Assembly: GCA_902787955.1 (NCBI GenBank)
Contig: CADAIJ010000004.1
Location: 62,001 to 126,000, forward strand
Source of the DNA: an uncultured Erysipelotrichaceae bacterium
GTDB taxonomy: Bacteria > Bacillota_I > Bacilli_A > RFN20 > CAG-826
Length of the DNA stretch: 64,000 bases
Reading direction: 5' to 3'
Program-made: the position numbers and the translations under genes
Notes under the pieces: model-generated
What the model saw: the letters and a program-made list of their open reading frames with translations, nothing else
What the model was told of the DNA's origin: nothing
Database searches by the model: none
In this document: positions 56,489-63,504 of the stretch, in pieces
Layout: each line of letters begins with the position of its first letter
Numbering within the stretch: position 1 is the first letter of the stretch

Positions 56489-57331
56489 ATGAAAAAAGTT
56501 AGTCACGTTATTACATCTATTTCCTCGCTTTTACTTACTGCAATTTCCTTAGCAGTTTTATCTTCTTGCGGTGGTAAAGAACCTGATATGTTTGAAAAAG
56601 TCGTCACTGATGATATGGAACCTCATGAAGTTTTAAACGCTTTAAACGGTGTTATTATGCATGATAAATTTATCCCTTATAAAAACGCTTCATATTATTT
56701 TGAAAAAACTGATGCAGATCCGAATGTTAAAGGTAATATTTTCCTTTATTATACTGGTGAAAGCTATGAAGTTACTCTTTCTTCCTATGGAACAGCGGAT
56801 AACCAATTAAACGTTGAACACGTCTGGTGTCAATCAAGATTTAGATGCTATTCCAATAATCCAAATGTAAATGATTATGAAACCATTAGAGTTCCTACAC
56901 CATATAGTGATTTATATAATATCCGTCCATGCATGGGTAAAGTTAACACTGATAGAAGTAACTATATGTACGCTGAAAATACTGAAGAAGGTTCCTTAAA
57001 TCCATTTGATCCTAAAAATTATCCAGGCTGTAAAGAAGAATATAGGGGAGATATTGCTCGTATTTTATTCTATGACGCGACTAGATATTTAAAACTAAAA
57101 CTAATTGATAGCATCTCCGCTTCAACTAGTAACTCATTCGAAATGGGTCAATTAAGCGATCTTCTTGAATGGAATTTAAAATACGCACCATCCGAAATGG
57201 AAAAAAGACGTAGTGATGAAATTGAAAAGGTTCAAGGTAACCGTAATCCATTCGTTGATCATCCAGAATATGCTTGCCGTATTTGGGGTTTAACTAACGA
57301 TAAAACAAAACAAATTTGTGGAATAAAATAA
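56489..57331 (+). CDS. endonuclease I-family lipoprotein 1
   Basis: A 280-residue lipoprotein (lipobox LSSC, Cys27). The Endonuclease_1 (EndA/Vvn/NucM) pattern is present: VEHVWCQSRF with the catalytic His, DLYNIRPCMGKVNTDRSNYM (the DLxxxxP...VNxxRSN block) and YRGDIARILFYDATRY. The family cleaves DNA and RNA non-specifically with Mg2+ or Ca2+, outside the cytoplasm. Tethered at the surface it would supply nucleotides. A paralogue follows 10 bp later. Confidence 0.88.
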   Translation: MKKVSHVITSISSLLLTAISLAVLSSCGGKEPDMFEKVVTDDMEPHEVLNALNGVIMHDKFIPYKNASYYFEKTDADPNVKGNIFLYYTGESYEVTLSSYGTADNQLNVEHVWCQSRFRCYSNNPNVNDYETIRVPTPYSDLYNIRPCMGKVNTDRSNYMYAENTEEGSLNPFDPKNYPGCKEEYRGDIARILFYDATRYLKLKLIDSISASTSNSFEMGQLSDLLEWNLKYAPSEMEKRRSDEIEKVQGNRNPFVDHPEYACRIWGLTNDKTKQICGIK

Positions 57332-57341
57332 GGAGAAAAAT

Positions 57342-58250
57342 ATGAAAAGCTATAAGAAAATTATTCTATTACCATTTATCGCTTTAATGCTTACAGGTTG
57401 TAATGGTGGAAATAATCCAACAGATCCATCTAAAACAACTGATCCTACATCAGGCGATTCAGGGGACTCTATCGATCCAACTGCTTGGAATGGTTATTAT
57501 GCCTCCATTAATACCGATATGGGTGCGACCAAACTTCAATTAGAGTTACACCGTTTAATGATTAATACTCACACTAAATACTATAAGTATTCAGAAACTA
57601 GAACATACGCTAATCAAGCTGATATGGATCCATCCGATACTTCAAAATTAGTCAACTACTATACTTCTAAAAAAGTTACATCTTATCAATCTCGTGAACA
57701 CGTTTGGCCATGCGCTAACTCCAATGGTTTATGGGGTAGAGAAGGTGGACAAGATATCGGTGAAGATTATGTTGGCGGTGGTAGTGATTTCTACCATGTT
57801 AGAAACTGTGATGGTAAAGTTAACTCTAACCGTCAAAACTATCGTTTCTATGAATTTAAAGAAAACGAAGATTTTAAGCTTGCCACTGATGGTGGTACAT
57901 ATGCCTTAAAATATAATGTTGAAATGAAAAAAGCTGAGCCTGCTGATGAATGGAAAGGTGATATTGCCCGTACCGTTGTTTATCTTTATGTCCATTATGG
58001 AATGTATAAATCTGATGATGATAAAGATAGATACACCGGTTCACTTGATTTAGCAGATGTTATTTTTAAAGATTCAAGCGAATCATACACTGATTTATAT
58101 ACTAGAATTTGTAAATGGAATAGACTTGATCCAGTTAATGAACAAGAAAAATTAAGAAATACAAATGTCTATGCTCTTCAAGGTAACCGTAATCCATTTG
58201 TTGATTATCCATTTTTAATGGATCAAATGTTCGGTATTGAAAGTAACTAA
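57342..58250 (+). CDS. endonuclease I-family lipoprotein 2
   Basis: A 302-residue lipoprotein (lipobox LTGC, Cys20) with a Thr/Ser/Asp linker, then SREHVWPCANSNGLWG (catalytic His region), DFYHVRNCDGKVNSNRQNYR and WKGDIARTVVYLYVHYG. It is clearly a paralogue of the preceding gene but diverged, with more insertions, suggesting different specificity or regulation. Shine-Dalgarno AAGGAG. The next ATG begins at the base after its stop. Confidence 0.87.
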   Translation: MKSYKKIILLPFIALMLTGCNGGNNPTDPSKTTDPTSGDSGDSIDPTAWNGYYASINTDMGATKLQLELHRLMINTHTKYYKYSETRTYANQADMDPSDTSKLVNYYTSKKVTSYQSREHVWPCANSNGLWGREGGQDIGEDYVGGGSDFYHVRNCDGKVNSNRQNYRFYEFKENEDFKLATDGGTYALKYNVEMKKAEPADEWKGDIARTVVYLYVHYGMYKSDDDKDRYTGSLDLADVIFKDSSESYTDLYTRICKWNRLDPVNEQEKLRNTNVYALQGNRNPFVDYPFLMDQMFGIESN

Positions 58251-59657
58251 ATGAAATTTAAAGGCTTCCTTTGTCCAATATTTTCCTTACCAAATGAATA
58301 TGGTAATGGTGACTTCGGGAAAGAAGCCTTTTTCTTTGTTGATATTTTAAAAAAGTATCATTTTACAGCGTGGCAGCTTCTTCCATTAAATCCTATTTCT
58401 TATGGGAATTCACCATATCAGCCATTCTCTTCCTATGCTTTTGAAGAAATATATATAGATATTGAAGATTTCCAAAAGAGGGGACTTCTTATAGGTTTTT
58501 CGTTAGAAGAATACAAATTCAATGAAGAAAGAATTAACTATAATAAATCTAAAGAAGTAAGACACACAATCTATAAATACGCTTTTAAAACTTATGTTGA
58601 ACAAAATGGTTTTGATGAGCTTGATAAATTCTTAAAAAAGAATAAGCACATTAAAGAATTCGCTATCTTTATGGCTTTTAAAGATAAGAATAATCAATTA
58701 CCTTTTAATAAATGGGAAGATACTAATTACGATGATGAATTCTCTTATTTTTATTATTATCACGCCTTCTTACAAATGTTTTTATTAAAGCAATATTTAA
58801 AACTTAAAAAATATGCAAATCAAAACGGTATTAAATTAATCGGAGATATTCCATTTTATGTTGGACTAGATAGCAGTGATGTTTATTTTAATAAAAAGTA
58901 TTTCTTACTTAATAAAGATAACACTGCTAAATATATAGCTGGAGTAGCGCCAGATTATTTCTCTAAAACCGGACAAAGGTGGGGGAATCCAATCTATAAC
59001 TTTAGAGCTTTAAAAGAAGATAATTATTCTTTCTTAATCGACCGCATTTTATATTCTTCTAAGATGTATGACATCATTCGTCTCGACCACTTTAGAGCAT
59101 TCGATTCTTATTATAAAATTAAAGGAAAAGAAGAAACTGCAGAACACGGAAAATGGGTAAAAGGCCCAGGAAGTGCCTTCTTTTATGAACTTTATAAACA
59201 AAAACCAAATCTTAAACTTATCGCTGAAGACTTAGGTGATGTCACCCCAAGTGTCTTTAAATTAAGAGATAAATTCAATCTTCCTGGAATGAATATTTTA
59301 GAGTTTAACCTTATTGCAATCATAAATAATTGGGTTAGCTATAAACCTAACACCATCACATATATTGGTACCCATGATAATGACACTTTGGTGGGCTACT
59401 TTAATTCTTTAAATGAAAATGATCAAAACCTCATTCTTTCTTATCTAAAAACTGATAAAGATAATGTTTATAAAGCAATTATTAAGTATTTATTCAATAA
59501 TTATCGTTATCCAATTGTCTCAATTACCGATGTTTTATACTTGCCTAGTGAAAATAGAATTAACTACCCATCAACTTTAAATGAAGCAAATTGGTCGCTA
59601 AAACTAAAAGATTTTAATATACTTATTAAGAACTTAGAGGAACTAAACGATGATTAA
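58251..59657 (+). CDS. malQ: 4-alpha-glucanotransferase
   Basis: A 468-residue GH77 enzyme without extra domains: FLCPIFSLPNEYGNGDFG at the start, IIRLDHFRAFD (nucleophile), KLIAEDLGD (acid/base) and YIGTHDNDTLVGY. It transfers maltodextrin chains and releases glucose in the cytoplasm, so it is the second MalQ in the window after the HAD fusion at 4600. It follows an endonuclease gene with zero spacing and overlaps rimO by 8 nt (ATGATTAA). It lies outside the main glucan locus. Confidence 0.93.
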   Translation: MKFKGFLCPIFSLPNEYGNGDFGKEAFFFVDILKKYHFTAWQLLPLNPISYGNSPYQPFSSYAFEEIYIDIEDFQKRGLLIGFSLEEYKFNEERINYNKSKEVRHTIYKYAFKTYVEQNGFDELDKFLKKNKHIKEFAIFMAFKDKNNQLPFNKWEDTNYDDEFSYFYYYHAFLQMFLLKQYLKLKKYANQNGIKLIGDIPFYVGLDSSDVYFNKKYFLLNKDNTAKYIAGVAPDYFSKTGQRWGNPIYNFRALKEDNYSFLIDRILYSSKMYDIIRLDHFRAFDSYYKIKGKEETAEHGKWVKGPGSAFFYELYKQKPNLKLIAEDLGDVTPSVFKLRDKFNLPGMNILEFNLIAIINNWVSYKPNTITYIGTHDNDTLVGYFNSLNENDQNLILSYLKTDKDNVYKAIIKYLFNNYRYPIVSITDVLYLPSENRINYPSTLNEANWSLKLKDFNILIKNLEELNDD

Positions 59658-60915
59658 AGTAGGAATGATATCGATGGTTTTAGGTATGCTTAAAAGAAGC
59701 GATAATATTGAACTTGTTAACACTATTGAAGAAAGTGATGTAGTTATCATTAATACATGTGGCTTTATCGAAGCTAGTAAACAAGAATCAATTGAAAATA
59801 TTTTAGATGTTGTTTCGCAAAATAAAAAAGTTATCGCTATTGGTTGTTTACTCGAAAGATATTTAGATGAACTTAAATCCTCCATTCCGGAAGTTGCCTT
59901 ATGGGTAAAGATTAAAGATTACTCTACCTTAAACGAAAAGATTGAAGAATTATTTAATAAAGAAGTTAAGATTGAAAAAATTAATCCATTTGTTAGATTA
60001 CTAGCCACCCCTCCATATATGGCGTATCTTCGTATCTCAGAAGGTTGTAATAACTGCTGCACTTACTGTGCTATTCCATTAATTAGAGGTAAGTTCCGTT
60101 CGAGAAGTAAAGAAGATATCTTAAAAGAAGCCCATCTTTTAGCGGCCTCTAACATAAAAGAGTTAGTAATTATTTCCCAAGACACAACTAGATATGGAAG
60201 TGATTTATCTAATGGTGAGAATATCGTTGATTTACTCTCCACATTATTAGAAATTAAAGAATTTACTTCGATTAGATTACTCTATCTTTATCCAGATGAA
60301 ATCACTGATGATTTAATTGATTTAATCGCTAAGAACCCGGTTATTTCACCTTATTTTGATATTCCTTTTCAGCATTCTTCTAACCCAATTTTAAAAGCAA
60401 TGAATCGACGTGGAACTAGAGAAGAATATGAAGCGTTAATTGATAAAATTAGAACAAAGATTCCTCATGCTATATTAAGAACTACTTATATTGTTGGTTT
60501 CCCAGGCGAAACCGATGATGACTTTGTTAACTTAGTAGATTTCACCCGCAAAATGAAATTCGATCATATGGGTGCATTTAAATATAGTAGGGAAGATGGT
60601 ACTAAAGCATACGATATGCCAAACCAAATTCCTGAACCTTTAAAAGCGGGTCGCTTAAATAAAATTATGGATGTTCAAAAGAAGATATCTTATGAAAAGA
60701 ATAAGGAACATATTGGAGAAGTCATGGAAGGTATTGTTATTGGCTATAACGATAAAGCTCTTCAATATAGCTTAAGAAGTTACTGGAACGCTCCTGATGA
60801 TATCGATGGCAATATTTTCTTTAAGAGTGACCATGAATTAAAAATTGGTGAAGATGTTAAAGTAAAAATTACATCCGCTTTTATTTATGACCTATATGGT
60901 GAATTAGTTGAATAA
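59650..60915 (+). CDS. rimO: RimO-type radical SAM methylthiotransferase lacking the first Fe-S cysteine loop
   Basis: A 421-residue MiaB/RimO-family protein. The radical SAM cluster is EGCNNCCTYCAIP, followed by IRGKFRSRS. TRAM-like C-terminus and RSYWNAPDDIDG are RimO-like (target: Asp of ribosomal protein S12). The N-terminal auxiliary cluster normally needs three Cys: one in LGCxKNxxDxE, one in NTCGF and one in GCL. Here NTCGF and GCL are present, but the protein runs MIKVGMIS-MVLGML, skipping the 10-11 residues holding the first Cys. The start ATG overlaps the malQ stop by 8 nt. Activity is therefore uncertain. Confidence 0.85.
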   Translation: MIKVGMISMVLGMLKRSDNIELVNTIEESDVVIINTCGFIEASKQESIENILDVVSQNKKVIAIGCLLERYLDELKSSIPEVALWVKIKDYSTLNEKIEELFNKEVKIEKINPFVRLLATPPYMAYLRISEGCNNCCTYCAIPLIRGKFRSRSKEDILKEAHLLAASNIKELVIISQDTTRYGSDLSNGENIVDLLSTLLEIKEFTSIRLLYLYPDEITDDLIDLIAKNPVISPYFDIPFQHSSNPILKAMNRRGTREEYEALIDKIRTKIPHAILRTTYIVGFPGETDDDFVNLVDFTRKMKFDHMGAFKYSREDGTKAYDMPNQIPEPLKAGRLNKIMDVQKKISYEKNKEHIGEVMEGIVIGYNDKALQYSLRSYWNAPDDIDGNIFFKSDHELKIGEDVKVKITSAFIYDLYGELVE

Positions 60916-60920
60916 TTTTG

Positions 60921-60949
60921 TTGTAATAGAGTTTTTATAAATATATAAT
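60921..60949 (+). promoter_or_regulatory. promoter of tRNA-Thr
   Basis: TTGTAA (60921-60926), a 17-bp spacer and TATAAT (60944-60949) precede the tRNA by 13 nt. Confidence 0.65.
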
Positions 60950-60962
60950 ATCACTCGTTATC

Positions 60963-61036
60963 GCCTCCATAGTTAAGTGGTATAACGGATCCATGGTAAG
61001 GATTAATTCGTAGTTCGATTCTGCGTGGAGGCACCA
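60963..61036 (+). tRNA. tRNA-Thr (anticodon GGT)
   Basis: Acceptor GCCTCCA pairs with TGGAGGC. The anticodon stem GATCC/GGATT (one G-U) encloses ATGGTAA, and the T-arm has GTTCGATTC. Discriminator A and CCA are encoded. It marks the boundary between the core gene block and the accessory segment. Confidence 0.92.
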
Positions 61037-61074
61037 TAGGATTTAAATGAAATATCAAATGTATCTTCACAATA

Positions 61075-61101
61075 TACCATTCAACTTAATTAAGCATGGT
61101 A
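61075..61101. repeat. inverted repeat just downstream of tRNA-Thr
   Basis: TACCAT (61075-61080) and ATGGTA (61096-61101) flank the perfect palindrome CTTAATTAAG (61085-61094). It lies between the tRNA and the GNAT-kinase gene. It could be a regulatory site or a recombination-associated structure; no matching copy is seen further downstream in this window. Confidence 0.4.
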
Positions 61102-61133
61102 GTTCAATATATTATTGAGGATGAATAGGAATT

Positions 61134-62078
61134 ATGATTAGAGTAGCCATTAAAGATGATTTAGCTGCAGTAAATGATTTATTTAAAGAAATGCTTTTTT
61201 CTATTACCGCAAATCCTAATCAATGTGGCTATACTGATAATTATTTAGAAAAATTTGTATCTAATAGTGGAGATATTATTTTTTTAGATGTAGAAGATAA
61301 TGAAATTGTAGGCTTTATATCGGTTGAACTATATAGAAATCCTGAGGAATATATTTACATTGATGATTTTTGTGTTTCAAAAAAATATAGAAATAAAGGT
61401 ATTGGAAAGTCTTTATTTTTTGAATCTCTAAATTACGCAATAAAAAACAATATTGAAACTATATATTTGCATGTAGAAAAAAATAATACCCCAGCTTTAT
61501 CTTTTTATAAAAGTTTTTGTTTTGATATTATTGAAGAAGCTGATAATAGACTTAAACTTTGTTTAAAATTACCTAAATTAACAAAATATATAGTTAAAAA
61601 CAATAATTATATTTGCCTTAAATTATTAGGAAAAGGAAAAGGTGGATATACATATAAAGCTATTGGTAATAACAATAATTTTGTAGCCTTAAAACTGATT
61701 CATCATGAGCCTTGTGATTATTATACTTTTGGAAATAAATTTGCATCGGAAATTAATGATTATAAGACATTAACTCAAATCGGAATTCCAATGCCAAGGT
61801 TAATTGATTCAGATGAAAAACAAGAGATAATTATTAAAGAATTAATTGATGGACCTACTATTTCTGAAATGCTAAGCCAAAATATAGATATTACAATATT
61901 TCTTAAACAGGTTAAAGATATAGCGTCATTACTTAAAAGTAATGACTTGAACATAGATTACTATCCAACTAACTTTATGATTAAAAATAATCAATTGTTA
62001 TATGTAGATTATGAATGCAATAACTATATGGATGAATGGAGTTTTGACTCTTGGGGCATAAACTACTGGATAAAATAG
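61134..62078 (+). CDS. GNAT acetyltransferase / kinase-like fusion protein
   Basis: A 314-residue protein. Residues 1-148 are a GNAT domain (FCVSKKYRNKGIGKSL is motif A, the acetyl-CoA loop). From about 155 there is a small kinase fold: KLLGKGKGGYTYKA (Gly-rich loop), FVALKLIHHE (Lys), and INIDYYPTNF-like catalytic loop DYYPTN with Asp and Asn, then LYVDYECN as DFG-like Asp. Order and pairing recall AAC(6')-APH(2'') bifunctional aminoglycoside enzymes, but the kinase part is much shorter and the N-lobe is reduced. A resistance or self-protection role is speculative. Shine-Dalgarno AGGAA; unusually AT-rich. Confidence 0.7.
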   Translation: MIRVAIKDDLAAVNDLFKEMLFSITANPNQCGYTDNYLEKFVSNSGDIIFLDVEDNEIVGFISVELYRNPEEYIYIDDFCVSKKYRNKGIGKSLFFESLNYAIKNNIETIYLHVEKNNTPALSFYKSFCFDIIEEADNRLKLCLKLPKLTKYIVKNNNYICLKLLGKGKGGYTYKAIGNNNNFVALKLIHHEPCDYYTFGNKFASEINDYKTLTQIGIPMPRLIDSDEKQEIIIKELIDGPTISEMLSQNIDITIFLKQVKDIASLLKSNDLNIDYYPTNFMIKNNQLLYVDYECNNYMDEWSFDSWGINYWIK

Positions 62079-62106
62079 ATCAAAATTTAGGAATCGAGTG
62101 GAAATC

Positions 62107-62127
62107 CTCGGTAATTTAATTGCCGAG
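62107..62127 (+). other. hairpin in the leader of the AAC(3)-like gene
   Basis: CTCGGTAA (62107-62114) pairs with TTGCCGAG (62120-62127) with one G-U pair. It is not followed by a T tract, so it is more likely a leader structure than a terminator. Confidence 0.4.
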
Positions 62128-62174
62128 TAGTTCACTAAGATAAAAAATATATTGTTTGAAAGGAAAGGATAGAT

Positions 62175-62957
62175 ATGCGGGCATTAAGTAAGAAAGAATT
62201 ATCAGATGATTTGAGAAGACTCGGACTGGAAAAAGGCGATGTTGTAATGGTCCATACATCTTTAAAAAAGATTGGATATGTATGTGGAGGCGCTCAAACA
62301 GTAATTGAAGCCTTGATAGAGGTAGTTGGCCCTGAGGGTACAATTATGATGCCAACGCAGTCTTGGAAAAATCTAGATCCTGAGACAGGTGTGCATTGGG
62401 ATGCAGATGAATCTGAATGGAATAAAATAAGAGAGAATTGGCCTGCATATGATAGAAATTTGACACCAACAAATACAATGGGCGCAGTTGCTGAGATGTT
62501 TCGAAAGTGGCCAGGAAGCATTAGAACAAATCATCCGGCGAGATCCGTTTGTGCATGGGGAAAACACGCAGAGTATCTTACGGAAGAACATACATTATCA
62601 AATATCTTTGGCGAGGGGTCACCAATAGCGAAACTATATGAGTTGGATGCGAAAGTGCTACTACTTGGAGTTGGATATGATAAAAATACCTCAATTCATC
62701 TAGCTGATGTTCGTGCGAACTATCCAGGGAAACATGAATGCATAGAACATAGCGCGATACTAGAAAATGGTGTTAGAGTATGGAAGGAATACAGTACGTT
62801 ATTTGTTGATGGAGAGGATTTCGAGAAAATAGGCGAAGCATTTGAAAAAGCCTATAAACCAGCTATTGGAAAAATTGGCGAGGCTGATGCGAGATTGATG
62901 AAGCAGAAAGACATCGTTGATTTTTCTGTATTATGGATTGAAAAGAATCGACGGTAA
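62175..62957 (+). CDS. AAC(3)-family aminoglycoside N-acetyltransferase
   Basis: A 260-residue protein of the antibiotic N-acetyltransferase family (AAC(3), YokD, FrbF). Matches are VVMVHTSLKKIGYVCGG, GPEGTIMMPTQS, TPTNTMGAVAEMFRKWPGSI and RTNHPARSVCAWGKHAEYL, covering the acetyl-CoA site and the His/Glu region. Family members acetylate the 3-amino group of 2-deoxystreptamine antibiotics, though some act on other amines. Base and codon use (GCG, GGG, CGA, TTG common) differs from the preceding 60 kb, so transfer is likely. Shine-Dalgarno AAAGGAAAGG. No resistance phenotype can be concluded from sequence. Confidence 0.87.
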   Translation: MRALSKKELSDDLRRLGLEKGDVVMVHTSLKKIGYVCGGAQTVIEALIEVVGPEGTIMMPTQSWKNLDPETGVHWDADESEWNKIRENWPAYDRNLTPTNTMGAVAEMFRKWPGSIRTNHPARSVCAWGKHAEYLTEEHTLSNIFGEGSPIAKLYELDAKVLLLGVGYDKNTSIHLADVRANYPGKHECIEHSAILENGVRVWKEYSTLFVDGEDFEKIGEAFEKAYKPAIGKIGEADARLMKQKDIVDFSVLWIEKNRR

Positions 62958-62963
62958 AATTGA

Positions 62964-63083
62964 AAATTTCATGAATCTAGAGAGTTCAAAAAACTTCTTT
63001 ATACTGCACTAACAAATGATATTGATAATAGAGAATTATTCATGAAAGGCATTGACACTTCTTATTATTATGAGGAAGTTTAA
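62964..63083 (+). pseudogene. possible C-terminal remnant of a broken gene
   Basis: Between the AAC(3)-like gene and the lysine riboswitch a frame stays open for 39 codons and ends in TAA. It has no start codon with a ribosome site and is closed upstream by TGA. Its translation (for example FKKLLYTALTNDIDNREL) is protein-like in composition, suggesting the tail of a lost gene. The family is not recognised. Confidence 0.3.
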
Positions 63084-63187
63084 TTAACATTCTGAAAAGT
63101 AGTGTATTCACTTATGAAAAATCTATTTATAGTCTGCTAAGGCGTATACATTTGTATTATTTCTATGGTTCTTTTACAGATGATAGA

Positions 63188-63211
63188 AATTCCCACTTTT
63201 GTGGGATTTTT
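63188..63211 (+). terminator. intrinsic terminator
   Basis: TCCCAC (63191-63196) and GTGGGA (63201-63206) form a stem with loop TTTT, extended by AAA/TTT pairs and followed by T. It ends any transcript coming from the AAC(3)-like gene. Confidence 0.8.
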
Positions 63212-63239
63212 GTTTGCGTTTCATCTTTGTACAAATTAT

Positions 63240-63267
63240 TTGCATCATTATTCAAATGTAATATAAT
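63240..63267 (+). promoter_or_regulatory. promoter of the lysine riboswitch transcript
   Basis: TTGCAT (63240-63245), a 16-bp spacer and TATAAT (63262-63267) precede the riboswitch by 13 nt. Confidence 0.75.
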
Positions 63268-63280
63268 AGTGCCCATAAAG

Positions 63281-63441
63281 ATTGATAGAGGCGCAATTGC
63301 GATCAGTAATCAGTGGAGGGGACACCCAGAGAAACTGATGAAAGGCAAAATTGCCGAAACATTATAAGGGCACTTGTAATGGTTGGGCTATGAGAGAATA
63401 TCTCAATAGACTCCTACAACTTGTAGAGGCGCTATCGATGA
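63281..63441 (+). ncRNA. lysine riboswitch (L-box)
   Basis: The conserved lysine-riboswitch blocks appear in order: AGAGGCGC, GATCAGTAATCAGTGGAGGG, GAAACTGATGAAAGGC, TTGCCGAAAC, GGTTGGGCTATGAGAGAA and GTAGAGGCGCTATC. P1 is ATTGATAG (63281-63288) with CTATCGAT (63432-63439), one G-U pair. The downstream gene is an amino-acid-binding lipoprotein, which fits lysine uptake under lysine feedback. Confidence 0.92.
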
Positions 63442-63453
63442 CATTCCGAAATT

Positions 63454-63481
63454 AGGTTGCATCGATACATGCAATCTTTTT
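63454..63481 (+). terminator. riboswitch-controlled terminator
   Basis: AGGTTGCAT (63454-63462) pairs with ATGCAATCT (63469-63477), followed by TTTT. CATCGATA (63460-63467), in its 5' arm and loop, is exactly complementary to TATCGATG (63433-63440) in the 3' strand of P1. Without lysine these can pair and destroy the terminator; lysine-stabilised P1 frees it to form, stopping transcription. Confidence 0.85.
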
Positions 63482-63504
63482 GTTAATATAGGAGGAATGT
63501 CGAA

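Larger units (their letters stand above)
63084..63276 (+). other. intergenic stretch before the lysine riboswitch
   Basis: No gene is seen here. It holds the terminator at 63188-63211 and the promoter at 63240-63267, listed separately. The rest shows no clear feature. Confidence 0.5.
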
